64,000 bases of DNA from Myxococcus stipitatus (GTDB lineage Bacteria; Myxococcota; Myxococcia; Myxococcales; Myxococcaceae), in NCBI RefSeq assembly GCF_037414475.1, contig NZ_CP147913.1, forward strand, positions 7,376,001 through 7,440,000, in the 5' to 3' direction. The first letter of the stretch is position 1; each line of letters begins with the position of its first letter. Made by a program: the position numbers and the translations under genes. Under the pieces are notes generated by a model. It was not told the origin of the DNA. It saw only the letters and a program-made list of their open reading frames with translations, and made no database searches. Positions 50,824 through 60,111 of this stretch are shown here, in pieces.

Positions 50824-53685
50824 ATGCCGATGCAAAGCAGGAAGCTGTTGTCATGCCTTGTCGTGATGGCCTTATCAGGATTGGCCTCCGCCGATGTGGT
50901 GATTCTCAACCCCGGGGAGCTGAAGGGCCAGGTGAGCCTTGGCTCGTTCCAGTTGGACCGGTTCTCGGTCGACACCCTGTCCTCGACGGGCCTCACGGCG
51001 CACAAGCTCTTCACGACGACGCCCTATTCGTTGACCGTGGAGAGCGGTCAATCCCATCGTCCCTCGCTCGAGGCTCGCATCGCCAACCCAGACGGCGCTT
51101 CTATCTCCCTGGAGATTGAGCGCAATGGCTACTACCTGGTCGACAATCAGGTGGGGCCGACCACGGTGGACTTCAACTATCCGAACGCGAGTCAAATCCA
51201 CTACTCGCTCCAGGTGATTGGGGGCACGCTCGCCGAAGTCGATATCGACGCCTCGGGGAATTCAGCGACGGATCGCTACCACGCCTCCGCCGAGCGGTAT
51301 CTCTCCAGTACGCAGCCACCCTCCATCTCGGGTTGGCTCGCCATGATTCCCGTGGCCGAGGTCACCGTGACTGGCACGGCCACGCTGCGCACCGCGTCTG
51401 GGGCTTTGATTCAGCGCACGCTCAACTGGCAGACCCTCAACATGCTCCAGGGACAGAACAGCGTCAGCTGGACGTTCGACCTCGCCAACAAGGGAAATCT
51501 CGCGGGGGCCATCAACTTCCCCCCGAGCGCCTCCATCGCCTCCCACGAGGTCCGCTTCCAGGGAATCTATGGCACGGCCACCCAGGGCATTGAAGGCCGT
51601 CAGCCGCTCCAACCGAGGAGCGCCTACGACATCGAGCTGCCGCCGGGCATGTATGACGTCTACCTGCGCACGCACTTCATGGCGGGCCCGCAGTACTCGG
51701 ACACCAAGCTCTACCGCGTCACCGTCACCACGGGCGCCACGACGTCGCTGAACTTCACGGAGTCGCTCGGCACCGCCCAGGCGCCACTGCTCGTGACGGG
51801 CTTCTTCTCCAACGCGGATGTCGACTGGGCCCGCATGGGGCTTGTGCGCGTGGACCCGTTGGCCCCCTTCGTCACGCAGGCCGTCGACACGTCCCTGGAG
51901 AATGGTCGCTTCGACTTCTCGCTCCCCTATGGAAACTGGGCGCGGGATGTCATCGAGCTGTCCTTCATCAACGGCTTCACCCCCACCACCTCCCTGGTCG
52001 CGGGTGGATATCTCAACGCCAATGTGAGCCGCCAATTCACGAGCCAGGGAAATCCACCGCTCGTGGTTCCGCCGGACGCGACCGTGAGCTTCGGCACCGA
52101 GGTGATTCCGCTCGTCAAGACGACCCTCTACTTCGACGTGCGCGAAGCGAGCCCGACGGACCCCGAGATTCTCGTCACCCGTCCGTCCGCCCAGCTGTCC
52201 CGGAGCCATTACTCGGGAGGGGCGCGGTGGGTCTCCATCTCCAACTCCTACGGTCCTGACGTCAGCAAGAGCGTCGCGACCCTTGACGTGGTCGCGGAGC
52301 CCGGCACGTACCAGATGACTGCTCGTGCCGAGGTCAACGGCGGCACCACGACGTTCTCCGCTCGGACCCTCACCATCGCGGAGCCCACCCTGACGCCGTT
52401 CGGCACGAACGTGTCCATCACCCCTGTCGACAAGCAGGACCTCAAGGTGAATGTGACGTTCCCGCAGGTGACGGGCGGGGGCATCACCTCGGTGGTCGAG
52501 TCTCCGCTGGCGCCGGAGCTGCCCGAGGGCATCAAGATGTTCTGCCCCGACGGGGCCAGCGCGGAGGGCGTGGACTGCAGCCCTGTCTTCTACGACATCG
52601 AGTCCACCGCCCAGTTCCCGCAGGCGACGGTGTGCATCCGCCGGAAGTTCCAGGGCAACAACGGGCTTGCCCAGTTCCTGCGCCTCTACCACTACAACGA
52701 GAACGCGCAGCCCTCTGGCCAGTGGGAGGAATTGCCGCCGCCTCCAGGCGAAGAGCCCGCGTTCGATTGCAGCGCCGACCTCCAGGCGTGTGGCTGTGCC
52801 AGCGAAGCGGCTTGCGGCATCAACACGAATGCGGAGCCTCCCATCAGCGTCATCCGCGTCTGTGGTGTCACCAACAGCTTCTCTCCGTTCGCCGTGGGCG
52901 CGACCTCGCTCGCCTTCACCAACAAGGTGAACGGCGTGGAGTACCAGGGGCCGACCGGGCCTGCGGCCTTGCAGACGTGGACGGCGGAAGCGAGCGGCAA
53001 GTACCGAATCACGGCCACCGGCGCGAGCGGCGCGAGCGCGGCGGCGGGCTACTCCGGTGGGTGTGGCGCCAAGGTCAGCGGCGTCTTCACGCTTCAGGCG
53101 AACGACACGGTGCACATGCTCGTGGGGCAGAAGGGCACCGCGGCCACCTATAGCGCGGGCGGTGGTGGTGGCTCCTTCGTGACGTTGAATGGCAATCCGC
53201 TGCTCATCGCGGGCGGCGGTGGTGGCCTTCGCTCGGGGGCTCAGGTCCCCGGTCGCAGTGGCAGCACGGGCACGGCGGGCACCGCGGGCTCGACGAGCGC
53301 CACATATGCGTCTGGCTTCATCGCGGGCGGGACGAATGGCCAGGGCGGCACGCGCGCCGCGGCCTATGGCGCCGGAGGTGGCGGCTGGTTCACCAGCGGC
53401 GCTTCGGATGGGAGCTACGGTGAGGGCGGCTTCTCCTTCCTCACCGGTGGCAAGGGCGGCGCGGGCAAGTCGTGTGGTGGCCTCGCGCACGGCGGCTACG
53501 GCGGTGGTGGCGCGGGCAATGGCTGCTACGGCGGTGGTGGCGGTGGTGGGTACTCCGGCGGTGGCGGTGGCCGCGTGGGTGGTGGTGGCGGCTCGTTGAA
53601 CACCGGCGCTCAGCCGACGCAGGCCGAGGGCGTGTGCACGCCGAGCGGCCACGGGCGCATCACCATCGAGTTCGTTCGCCCGTAG
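50824..53685 (+). CDS. Secreted protein with ALK-like glycine-rich C-terminal domain (paralog 1)
   Basis: 953 residues from the ATG at 50824, chosen because the signal peptide (KLLSCLVVMALSGLASA) follows directly and GAGGGGG lies upstream. The mature protein begins DVVILNPGELKGQVSLGS. Residues 30-600 form several beta-sandwich units with the phrase YDIELPPGMYDVYLRTHFMA. A cysteine-bearing linker (CPDGASAEGVDCSP, CGCASEAACG) leads to a C-terminal domain of about 230 residues rich in GGGGG and GYGGGG tracts, resembling the Gly_rich family found in ALK/LTK receptors. The glycine helices in that family make a compact ligand-binding fold. It has a strong terminator at 53701. The next gene is a full-length paralog. 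Confidence 0.85.
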   Translation: MPMQSRKLLSCLVVMALSGLASADVVILNPGELKGQVSLGSFQLDRFSVDTLSSTGLTAHKLFTTTPYSLTVESGQSHRPSLEARIANPDGASISLEIERNGYYLVDNQVGPTTVDFNYPNASQIHYSLQVIGGTLAEVDIDASGNSATDRYHASAERYLSSTQPPSISGWLAMIPVAEVTVTGTATLRTASGALIQRTLNWQTLNMLQGQNSVSWTFDLANKGNLAGAINFPPSASIASHEVRFQGIYGTATQGIEGRQPLQPRSAYDIELPPGMYDVYLRTHFMAGPQYSDTKLYRVTVTTGATTSLNFTESLGTAQAPLLVTGFFSNADVDWARMGLVRVDPLAPFVTQAVDTSLENGRFDFSLPYGNWARDVIELSFINGFTPTTSLVAGGYLNANVSRQFTSQGNPPLVVPPDATVSFGTEVIPLVKTTLYFDVREASPTDPEILVTRPSAQLSRSHYSGGARWVSISNSYGPDVSKSVATLDVVAEPGTYQMTARAEVNGGTTTFSARTLTIAEPTLTPFGTNVSITPVDKQDLKVNVTFPQVTGGGITSVVESPLAPELPEGIKMFCPDGASAEGVDCSPVFYDIESTAQFPQATVCIRRKFQGNNGLAQFLRLYHYNENAQPSGQWEELPPPPGEEPAFDCSADLQACGCASEAACGINTNAEPPISVIRVCGVTNSFSPFAVGATSLAFTNKVNGVEYQGPTGPAALQTWTAEASGKYRITATGASGASAAAGYSGGCGAKVSGVFTLQANDTVHMLVGQKGTAATYSAGGGGGSFVTLNGNPLLIAGGGGGLRSGAQVPGRSGSTGTAGTAGSTSATYASGFIAGGTNGQGGTRAAAYGAGGGGWFTSGASDGSYGEGGFSFLTGGKGGAGKSCGGLAHGGYGGGGAGNGCYGGGGGGGYSGGGGGRVGGGGGSLNTGAQPTQAEGVCTPSGHGRITIEFVRP

Positions 53686-53700
53686 TCCCTCGCGAGCGCC

Positions 53701-53730
53701 GTCCCCGCGTTGCCACTCGAGCGCGGGGAC
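53701..53730 (+). terminator. Strong hairpin terminator after paralog 1
   Basis: GTCCCCGCG (53701-53709) and CGCGGGGAC (53722-53730) form a perfect nine-base-pair stem, 15 bases after the stop codon. No long T-run follows, as is usual in very GC-rich genomes. Confidence 0.6.
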
Positions 53731-53896
53731 GCTCCCAGGCGTCGCTGGGGCCAGGACGGAGTCACACGTCCTGGCCCTGGTGGCGCCTGTGCGGTGCTCC
53801 ACGGCGGTGATTCGCCGGGGAGTTGCTCCGTCACGAGCGCTGTCGACACACGAGAAACACATTCATGAGCGCCAGCACCGGTGCGCGACACCGGCT

Positions 53897-53915
53897 GGGC
53901 TCGCCATGCCGTACG
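53897..53915 (+). promoter_or_regulatory. Leader motif GGGCTCG-N2-ATGCCGTAYG (copy 2)
   Basis: Second copy of the motif at 50785-50803, 37 bases before the start of paralog 2. Here the internal ATG at 53906 is out of frame with the gene, so conservation is not for coding. Confidence 0.4.
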
Positions 53916-53933
53916 AACAGAAGGGATGTCGAA

Positions 53934-56783
53934 ATGGGGAGTCCAAGTCGAAAGCGGTGGTTGGGTTTTGCCGTGGTGGCCATGTCCGGACTGGCCGCCG
54001 CCGATGTGGTGATTCTCAATCCGGGGGAGCTCAAGGGCCAGGTGTCCTTCGGCTCAGTGCCGATTCAAGAGTTCCATCTGCGCGCCACGTCTTCGGGCGG
54101 CCTCACCGCGTCCAAGACCTTCACGGCGAGCCCCTACTCCCTGACCGTGGAGAGCGGTCATTCCTATAAGGCTCACCTCCGGTCCTCCTTCGTCACGTCG
54201 GCGGGAGGGCAGTCATTCCTGGAAGTGGATCGAAAGAACTTCGTGGCGGTCGACAACCAGGTCGGCCCCACCACGATGAACTTCAACTACCCCAACACGG
54301 GCTTCATCAATGTCTCGCTCGGGGTGGTGGGAGGCACGCTCGCCCGATACGACGTCTTCGCGAACGCGGTGGGCTCGACCGAGGACTACGCGGCGGGAAC
54401 CTACCGCTACCTGTCGGGGACGTTGCCTGCGTCCGCCACGGATGTGCTCGCCCTGATTCCCATGAGCCAGGTCACCATGACGGGCCGGGTGCTCTTGACC
54501 ACCACCTCGGGCATCGAGGTGGAGCGCGAGCTCCCGGCCAAGACGCTCAACATGCTCCAGGGGCCGAGCAATGTCTCCTGGACCCTCGACATCTCCAACA
54601 CGGGGCACGTCGCGGGGAGCATCAGCGCTCCGCCGGGTGTCACCGTCCAGTACCACCAGCTCTTCGTCAAGGGTGTCCAGAGCACGGTGACGGCCGGCAT
54701 CAACGCCGTCCGGCAGGTGGCCGCCGGGGCCTCCTATGACTTGGAGCTGCCACCGGGGCCCTATGACATCTATCTGCGCACGCAGTTCTCGATGAGCCCC
54801 CGGTACTCGGACACGAAGTCGTACCGGGTCACCGTCACGACGGGCGCGACGACGCCTCTGAACTTCAATGACGCGATGGGCACCGCGCGGCTTCCGGTCG
54901 TCGTCGGCGGCTTCCTGTCCAACGCGGACATCTTCGAGGCGCAGGCGCTTCTGACTCGCAAGGGCCCGGCGCCGGGCCTGGAGACGCAGGCCGCCACGGA
55001 CCTCCTCGCGAATGGACGGATGGATTTCCTGGTCCCCTCGGGGAACTGGAAACAGGAGATGCTCCTGCTGTCCTTCCGTGACACGTCCAACCCGGCGGTC
55101 GAGCACACGTCCACGCTGATTCGCCATCCGCTGGGCAACAACGCGCCCCTGCTTCCGGTCGCGGGAGGGGCGACGGCGACCTTCAGCCCCCAGCCGATGT
55201 CCCTGGTCAGGACCACGCTCTATTTCGACGTGCAGGAGCCCAGCCCGTCCGCGCCGGAGGCGCTGCTCAGCTACCCGTCCGCGACGCTGCGCCGGGTCTT
55301 CTTCGATGCGAACACGGGAAGCGGTTGGGACGTGAGCACCACGGCCAATAGCTCCGCGAACAACACGAGCGTCGCCTCCGTGAAGGTCATCGCCGAGCCC
55401 GGCACGTACACCCTCAACGCGGTTGCCTCCATCAATGGGGGCCATACGCAGTTCCCTGGCCAGAGCATCACCATCGCGGAGCCGACGGTGACTCCGGCCG
55501 GCTCGAACGTGCTGGTCACCCCGGTCAACAAGCAGGACCTCAAGGTGGACATCAAGTTCCCCGGGGTTTCGAACGGGGGCCTCACCACGGTGGTCGAGTC
55601 TCCGCTGGGCCCCGAGGTTCCTCGCGGGCTGAAGGCGTTCTGTGCGGACGGTGCGAGCGCGGAGGGACTCGAGTGCAGTCCGCTCTTCTATGACATCGCG
55701 ACCACCGCGCAGTTCACCGAGGCGACGGTGTGCATCCGCCGGAAGTTCCAGGGGACCAACGCGCTGTCGCAGTTCCTGCGGCTCTATCACTTCAACAAGG
55801 ACGCGCCTCCCTCGGGCCAGTGGGAGGAGTTGCCGCCGCCTCCGAACACGGAGCCGGCGTTCGATTGCAGCGCCGACCCGTCGCTGTGTGGTTGTGCTTC
55901 CGTGGAGGCCTGCGGCATTGACTACGAAGTGGACCCGCCGGTGAGTGTGATTCTCATCTGTGGTGTCACGAACAGCTTCTCGCCCTTCGCCATCTTCGAG
56001 AAGCCGGCGACCTTCACCAACAAGGTGGATGGGGTGGAGTACCAGGGGCCGACGGGGCCTCCGTCACCGAGGACGTGGACGGCGCGGAAGGCGGGGGCGT
56101 ATCGCATCACCGCCACGGGCGCGAGTGGCGGGAGCGCGACCGCGGGCCAGCCGGGTGGATGCGGAGCCAAGGTCGGAGGCGTGTTCAACCTCCAGGCGAA
56201 CGACACGCTGCAACTGCGCGTGGGCCAGAAGGGGACCGCGGCGACGTACAGCGCGGGCGGTGGTGGCGGCACCTTCGTGACCTTGAACGGCAGTCCGCTG
56301 CTCATCGCGGGCGGCGGTGGCGGTCTTCGCACCGGGTCGTTGGTCCCGGGCCGCAACGGCAGCACGGGCACGGCGGGCACCGCGGGCTCGACGAACTCCA
56401 GCTACACGTCGGGGTTCAACGCGGGCGGGACCGCGGGCCTGGGCGGAGCGAGGGCCGCGACCTACGGCGCTGGCGGTGGCGGCTGGTCCGGCAATGGCGC
56501 CTCCGACGGGAGCTTTGGCGACGGCGGCTTCTCCTTCCTGGCGGGAGGGCAGGGTGGGGCCGGCAAGACGTGCGGCGGCCTGGCGCACGGTGGCTATGGC
56601 GGTGGCGGCGCGGGTAACGGCTGCTACGGCGGCGGTGGTGGGGGTGGCTACTCGGGTGGTGGTGGCGGCCATGTGGGCGGAGGCGGTGGTTCGTTGAACA
56701 CCGGCACCCAGCCCGTGGCGGTCGAAGGCGCGTGCACCGCGAACGGTCACGGCGAAATCACCATCGAGTTCGCTCACCCGTAG
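53934..56783 (+). CDS. Secreted protein with ALK-like glycine-rich C-terminal domain (paralog 2)
   Basis: 949 residues from the ATG at 53934, directly before the signal peptide (RKRWLGFAVVAMSGLAAA). It aligns over its whole length with the preceding gene: the same mature start (DVVILNPGELKGQVSFGS), YDLELPPGPYDIYLRTQFSM, PVNKQDLKVDIKFP, the cysteine linker and the glycine-rich C-terminus ending TIEFAHP. Divergence is spread evenly and the glycine-rich end is best conserved, so this is an old tandem duplication with both copies under constraint. It is probably surface-exposed; the partner or ligand is unknown. Confidence 0.85.
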   Translation: MGSPSRKRWLGFAVVAMSGLAAADVVILNPGELKGQVSFGSVPIQEFHLRATSSGGLTASKTFTASPYSLTVESGHSYKAHLRSSFVTSAGGQSFLEVDRKNFVAVDNQVGPTTMNFNYPNTGFINVSLGVVGGTLARYDVFANAVGSTEDYAAGTYRYLSGTLPASATDVLALIPMSQVTMTGRVLLTTTSGIEVERELPAKTLNMLQGPSNVSWTLDISNTGHVAGSISAPPGVTVQYHQLFVKGVQSTVTAGINAVRQVAAGASYDLELPPGPYDIYLRTQFSMSPRYSDTKSYRVTVTTGATTPLNFNDAMGTARLPVVVGGFLSNADIFEAQALLTRKGPAPGLETQAATDLLANGRMDFLVPSGNWKQEMLLLSFRDTSNPAVEHTSTLIRHPLGNNAPLLPVAGGATATFSPQPMSLVRTTLYFDVQEPSPSAPEALLSYPSATLRRVFFDANTGSGWDVSTTANSSANNTSVASVKVIAEPGTYTLNAVASINGGHTQFPGQSITIAEPTVTPAGSNVLVTPVNKQDLKVDIKFPGVSNGGLTTVVESPLGPEVPRGLKAFCADGASAEGLECSPLFYDIATTAQFTEATVCIRRKFQGTNALSQFLRLYHFNKDAPPSGQWEELPPPPNTEPAFDCSADPSLCGCASVEACGIDYEVDPPVSVILICGVTNSFSPFAIFEKPATFTNKVDGVEYQGPTGPPSPRTWTARKAGAYRITATGASGGSATAGQPGGCGAKVGGVFNLQANDTLQLRVGQKGTAATYSAGGGGGTFVTLNGSPLLIAGGGGGLRTGSLVPGRNGSTGTAGTAGSTNSSYTSGFNAGGTAGLGGARAATYGAGGGGWSGNGASDGSFGDGGFSFLAGGQGGAGKTCGGLAHGGYGGGGAGNGCYGGGGGGGYSGGGGGHVGGGGGSLNTGTQPVAVEGACTANGHGEITIEFAHP

Positions 56784-56798
56784 TGCAGTCGGGACAGA

Positions 56799-56833
56799 CC
56801 ATCCCCGCGTTCGCCTCACGGGCGCGGGGATGG
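56799..56833 (+). terminator. Strong hairpin terminator after paralog 2
   Basis: CCATCCCCGCG (56799-56809) and CGCGGGGATGG (56823-56833) form a perfect 11-base-pair stem, 15 bases after the stop. The TCCCCGCG/CGCGGGGA core matches the terminator of paralog 1, so the terminator was duplicated with the gene. Confidence 0.65.
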
Positions 56834-56850
56834 CCGTGCTCCCTCGGGTG

Positions 56851-56866
56851 CGCAAGATTCTCCAAG
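56851..56866 (+). promoter_or_regulatory. 16-bp element CGCAAGATTCTCCAAG upstream of the AraC gene (copy 1)
   Basis: Exact copy of the sequence at 57703-57718. This copy lies 32 bases before the AraC start. The second lies at the end of the AraC gene, 109 bases before the SRPBCC gene start. Two identical sites, one in front of each gene, fit binding sites of the AraC regulator for auto-control and target control. Confidence 0.5.
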
Positions 56867-56898
56867 TCTTCCGCGGGCAATCCTGCTAGCCAACGTGG

Positions 56899-57744
56899 AT
56901 GCGGACCACCGTCCTGCACCGTTCGCGCTCACTGACTGTCCTGGATTACCGGTGCGACGCGAAGCCGGGGGAGCACGCGGTCGAGGAGCAGCACGCGGCC
57001 TTCTCGGTGTCGTATGTCCGGCGAGGGAGCTTCGGCTACCACTGCCGAGGTCTCACGCATGAGCTCGTCGCTGGTGCGACGCTCGTGGGGCATCTGGGAG
57101 ACACCTTCCGCTGCACACACGAGCATCACCTCGCGGGGGATGAGTGCCTGTCGTTCCATTTCTCCGAGGCGCTCGTGGAGGAGCTCGGAGCGTCCCGGGA
57201 GGTGTGGCGCATGGGGGCTCTGCCGCCGGGGCCCTCGCTGATGATGCTCGGGGAGCTCGCGCAGCAGACCGCCGAGGGGCGGACCCATCTGGGGCTGGAC
57301 GAGGTCGCGCTGGTGTTCGCGGCCCGGTTCGTGGGCACGGTCTCCACGAAGCGCGGGGCCTCGGTGCGCGTGCACGCGAAGAGCCGGCGGAGGGCGGTCG
57401 AGGCCGCGCTGCTCCTGGAAGAACAGGCGGACGAGCCGTTGACGCTGGAGGGACTCGCGGCCGAGCTCGACTTGAGCCCGTTCCATTTCCTACGCATCTT
57501 CCGCGCCGTGTTGGGCGTCACGCCCCATCAGTACCTCGTGCAGCTTCGCTTGCGTCACGCCGCGCGCCTGCTCGCGACGGATACCCCCATCGCGCGCATC
57601 GCCTTTGATGTGGGCTTCGGAGACCTCTCGAACTTCGTGCGCACGTTCCGTCGCGCGGCGGGTGTGTCGCCCAGTGCGTTCCGGAAGGCCTCGCGCGGAG
57701 ACCGCAAGATTCTCCAAGAGAAGATGCGGAGCCTTCCCTATTGA
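56899..57744 (+). CDS. AraC-family transcriptional regulator
   Basis: 281 residues. The N-terminal cupin-type region (LTVLDYRCDAKPGEHAVEEQ, GSFGYHCRGLTHELVAG) probably binds a ligand. The C-terminal AraC domain is complete (LTLEGLAAELDLSPFHFLRIFRAVLGVTPHQYLVQLRLRHAARLL and PIARIAFDVGFGDLSNFVRTFRRAAGVSPSAFR). Downstream in the same direction is an SRPBCC gene, and identical 16-bp elements precede both, so auto-regulation and control of the SRPBCC gene are likely. The second element overlaps the codons for RKILQ near the end of this gene. Confidence 0.9.
   Translation: MRTTVLHRSRSLTVLDYRCDAKPGEHAVEEQHAAFSVSYVRRGSFGYHCRGLTHELVAGATLVGHLGDTFRCTHEHHLAGDECLSFHFSEALVEELGASREVWRMGALPPGPSLMMLGELAQQTAEGRTHLGLDEVALVFAARFVGTVSTKRGASVRVHAKSRRRAVEAALLLEEQADEPLTLEGLAAELDLSPFHFLRIFRAVLGVTPHQYLVQLRLRHAARLLATDTPIARIAFDVGFGDLSNFVRTFRRAAGVSPSAFRKASRGDRKILQEKMRSLPY
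57703..57718 (+). promoter_or_regulatory. 16-bp element CGCAAGATTCTCCAAG before the SRPBCC gene (copy 2)
   Basis: Identical to 56851-56866. It lies inside the last codons of the AraC gene and 109 bases before the SRPBCC start. See the first copy for the regulatory argument. Confidence 0.45.
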
Positions 57745-57827
57745 AGGTGTCCACGGCGGGCCCGCGAGCGCGGCCGGCCGTCGGGCCTCGCATTGTCGCG
57801 GGGCCTCACCTGACAGGAGCACACCGC

Positions 57828-58226
57828 ATGGCTTCCCTTCGCAAGGACATCACGACGCGTGCCACACCCGAGGGAGTTTGGGACGCCATCCGTGACATTG
57901 GAGCCCTTCACACCCGGCTGGTTCCCGGGTTCGTGGTCGATACGCGACTCGAACCGGGCGCACGCGTGGTCACCTTCTCCAACGGAAGCGTGGTTCGCGA
58001 GCCCATCGTGTCGCTCAACGAAGAGGAGCGCCGGCTCGTGTGGAGCGCCGAAGGCACGCCGATGACCCATTACAACGGCGCGGTCCAGGTCTTCGCCGAC
58101 GGGGCGGGGAGCCGGGTTGTCTGGACCGCGGACTTCCTGCCTCACGATGCGGCGGCTGTGATTGGGCCGATGATGGAGGCCGGCATGGCCGCGATGAAGA
58201 AGGCGCTCGACGGCACGACGGCCTGA
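57828..58226 (+). CDS. SRPBCC-fold (polyketide cyclase/START-like) protein
   Basis: 132 residues; AGGAG eight bases before the ATG. The sequence ITTRATPEGVWDAIRDIGALHTRLVPGFV, then the strand-rich LEPGARVVTFSNGSVVREPI and TADFLPHDAAAVIGPMMEAGMAAMKKAL, is a typical Bet v 1/SRPBCC helix-grip fold with a hydrophobic ligand pocket. The cognate ligand is unknown. It probably belongs to the regulon of the AraC protein encoded just upstream. Confidence 0.85.
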   Translation: MASLRKDITTRATPEGVWDAIRDIGALHTRLVPGFVVDTRLEPGARVVTFSNGSVVREPIVSLNEEERRLVWSAEGTPMTHYNGAVQVFADGAGSRVVWTADFLPHDAAAVIGPMMEAGMAAMKKALDGTTA

Positions 58227-58257
58227 GCCCCGGGCTTCGGGCCGCACGCACAAGACA

Positions 58258-58294
58258 GAGAGGGCCCGGGGCTGGTGATTCCCTGGGCCCTCTC
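58258..58294. terminator. Bidirectional hairpin terminator between convergent genes
   Basis: GAGAGGGCCC (58258-58267) pairs with GGGCCCTCTC (58285-58294), extended by GGG/CCC after one mismatch. It sits between the SRPBCC stop (58226) and the metalloprotease stop (58307) and can serve both strands. Confidence 0.7.
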
Positions 58295-58306
58295 ATGGAC
58301 GAAGCC

Positions 58307-59923
58307 TCAAGGCTTGCCGAGGTTCGTCCAGGTGTTGGTCGCGGGGTTGTAGCGCTCGACGGTGTCGTCGTTGTTCAGCGCGAGCAGGTAGCCGTTCGAG
58401 CTGAAGATCTTGGCCGCGGCGCCGTGGATGGAGTTCCACACCGTGCCGTTGTACTTCATGATGAACGAGCCATCTGGGCGCAGCCCGTAGACGTCGTTGC
58501 CCACGGCGACGAAGCTCCTGCCGGAGCCGCCGATGGGGGTCCACGTCGAGCCGCCGTCATGGCGCTGGATGGCATCCTTGACGTTGGTGAGCCGGTACAT
58601 GCTGGTGCCACCGCCGATGAGCTCACTCGCGCCACCGCCGACGACGGACCAGGACCCACCCGAGCCACTCCAGCGCGCGGTGTAGTCATCCTGCCAGGAG
58701 CCAATGCCATACACAGCGGAGGTGCTCGCGGCGAAGCGGGAACCGGGGCCGCCGATGGTGGTCCACACGTTGGTGGTCGCGTTGTACCGGACGATGTTGC
58801 CGGAGGTCGGGTCGGTGGCGCAGAGGGTTCCCGCGCACGGGAAGATCTGCCCGGCGTTACCGCCGAGGGTCGTCCAACTGGAGCCCAGGAACTTCACGGG
58901 GGCACCGCGGCCCGGAATCTGTCCGTAGAGCGTGTCACCCACGGCGACGAAGGACTGACCCGGGCCGCCAACCACCGTCCAGCCGAGCGCATCGCGCCGG
59001 TAGAGGTCACCCGTGGAGCGCTTGCGAGCGAACACGGTGCCGCTGGCGGTGCTGAGCACCTGGGTGGGGGCCTCATAGAGTGACTGCGCGCCTTCTACGT
59101 CCCACTGCGAGATGAAGTTCAGCTTGCGGGCGGGGTCAAGCCATCCCGGCTGGGAGGGGTAGTGCATGGCGCCGCGCCCGTCGTAGCAGGTGAGCGGGCG
59201 GTAGGTGCCGGTGGTCACCATGCCGCAGCCCGCGGCGGTGTCGTGCTCGTGCAGGAAGCCCAGGGCGTGGCCGAACTCGTGCGTCAGCACCGCGATGAGC
59301 TCGGCATCGGTCCATGTGGAGGTGGGGCCGAGCTCGAGGAAGCGGGTGGGGCGCGTGAAGGTGGGGAAGCCCATTCCGGCGGAGAGGCCGGTGAAGCTGA
59401 AGTTGCGCTCGACGTTGTACTTGACGGTGTTGTTGTTGCGATTGCAGGTGCTCGAGTCCTCCGTCTTGACGTGGACGAAGCGCACGTTGGCGGCGGCCTC
59501 CCAGCCAGAGGCGGCGCGGTGCATGAACTCGACGAGGCGGTTGTAGTCGGCGCCGAAGTCGGTGGGGCGGATGCAGTAGGTGATGTTCCAGCGGTCGGTG
59601 CGGTTCCACGCGGCGTCCACGCCGCCGGGGCGGTACACGGAGAGCGCGCTGGGGTTCGCGGTGAAGCTCTCCCAGTACTCACGCACGGAGGCGAGGTCGA
59701 GCATGCGCATGTCGCCCTCGACCAGGAAGTGTCCTTCCGGCGTGGGGACGACGTGCTTCGAGCGCCACTCCTCGAAGGCGGCGGCGGTGCGCTCCGAGGT
59801 GGAGGTGAGCTCTTCCTGACCAGACTCAGGGGCCTCGGGGCCGCAGCCGCCCAACATCAATCCCAGCGAGGCAATGCCAATCGCTGGCATCCGCCAGCCG
59901 TACCATGGAGTCCTGCTCTTCAT
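58307..59923 (-). CDS. Metzincin (astacin-like) zinc metalloprotease lipoprotein with propeller-like C-terminus
   Basis: 538 residues from the ATG at 59923. A lipoprotein signal ends in LMLGGC (Cys27). The protease domain has the metzincin zinc motif HEFGHALGFLHEH (His215, His219, His225, catalytic Glu216) and a Met-turn in GRGAMHYPS (Met253). Cysteines at about 117, 160, 233 and 246 may form disulfides. Residues about 300-538 are repeated units (GDLYRRDALGWTVVGGPGQSFVAVGDTLYGQ...) resembling tectonin/propeller blades that could bind surface glycans. It is likely an outer-surface or secreted predatory or nutritional protease. Confidence 0.9.
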   Translation of the reverse strand: MKSRTPWYGWRMPAIGIASLGLMLGGCGPEAPESGQEELTSTSERTAAAFEEWRSKHVVPTPEGHFLVEGDMRMLDLASVREYWESFTANPSALSVYRPGGVDAAWNRTDRWNITYCIRPTDFGADYNRLVEFMHRAASGWEAAANVRFVHVKTEDSSTCNRNNNTVKYNVERNFSFTGLSAGMGFPTFTRPTRFLELGPTSTWTDAELIAVLTHEFGHALGFLHEHDTAAGCGMVTTGTYRPLTCYDGRGAMHYPSQPGWLDPARKLNFISQWDVEGAQSLYEAPTQVLSTASGTVFARKRSTGDLYRRDALGWTVVGGPGQSFVAVGDTLYGQIPGRGAPVKFLGSSWTTLGGNAGQIFPCAGTLCATDPTSGNIVRYNATTNVWTTIGGPGSRFAASTSAVYGIGSWQDDYTARWSGSGGSWSVVGGGASELIGGGTSMYRLTNVKDAIQRHDGGSTWTPIGGSGRSFVAVGNDVYGLRPDGSFIMKYNGTVWNSIHGAAAKIFSSNGYLLALNNDDTVERYNPATNTWTNLGKP

Positions 59924-60111
59924 ACACGTCCCCTCTGCGCCTCGAGGCCATGCCTCGGCGCCGTTGCTGTGATGTCGTTTCGTCTCAATTCGGACGACAC
60001 GGTTGAAACGGGGTTGGCGGGAAACCTTCTGGAGAAGGGGCCGCATCTGCTTGCGGATGAGGTCGGGACGCGGAAGGCTCCTGGGACGTTCATGTCACCC
60101 GAGGGATCTCA

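Noticed and set aside
53160..53610. Dense short repeats that could suggest a CRISPR or satellite array
   Set aside because: They are in-frame GGN glycine codons of the secreted protein, with no constant repeat unit or spacer spacing. The same holds for 56250-56700. No CRISPR array was seen anywhere in the window.
51262..53862. An 866-codon open frame on the minus strand across the first glycine-rich gene
   Set aside because: It is Arg/Ala-biased and mirrors the GGN repeats of the real gene. A similar antisense frame exists in the paralog, as expected from the shared codon pattern.
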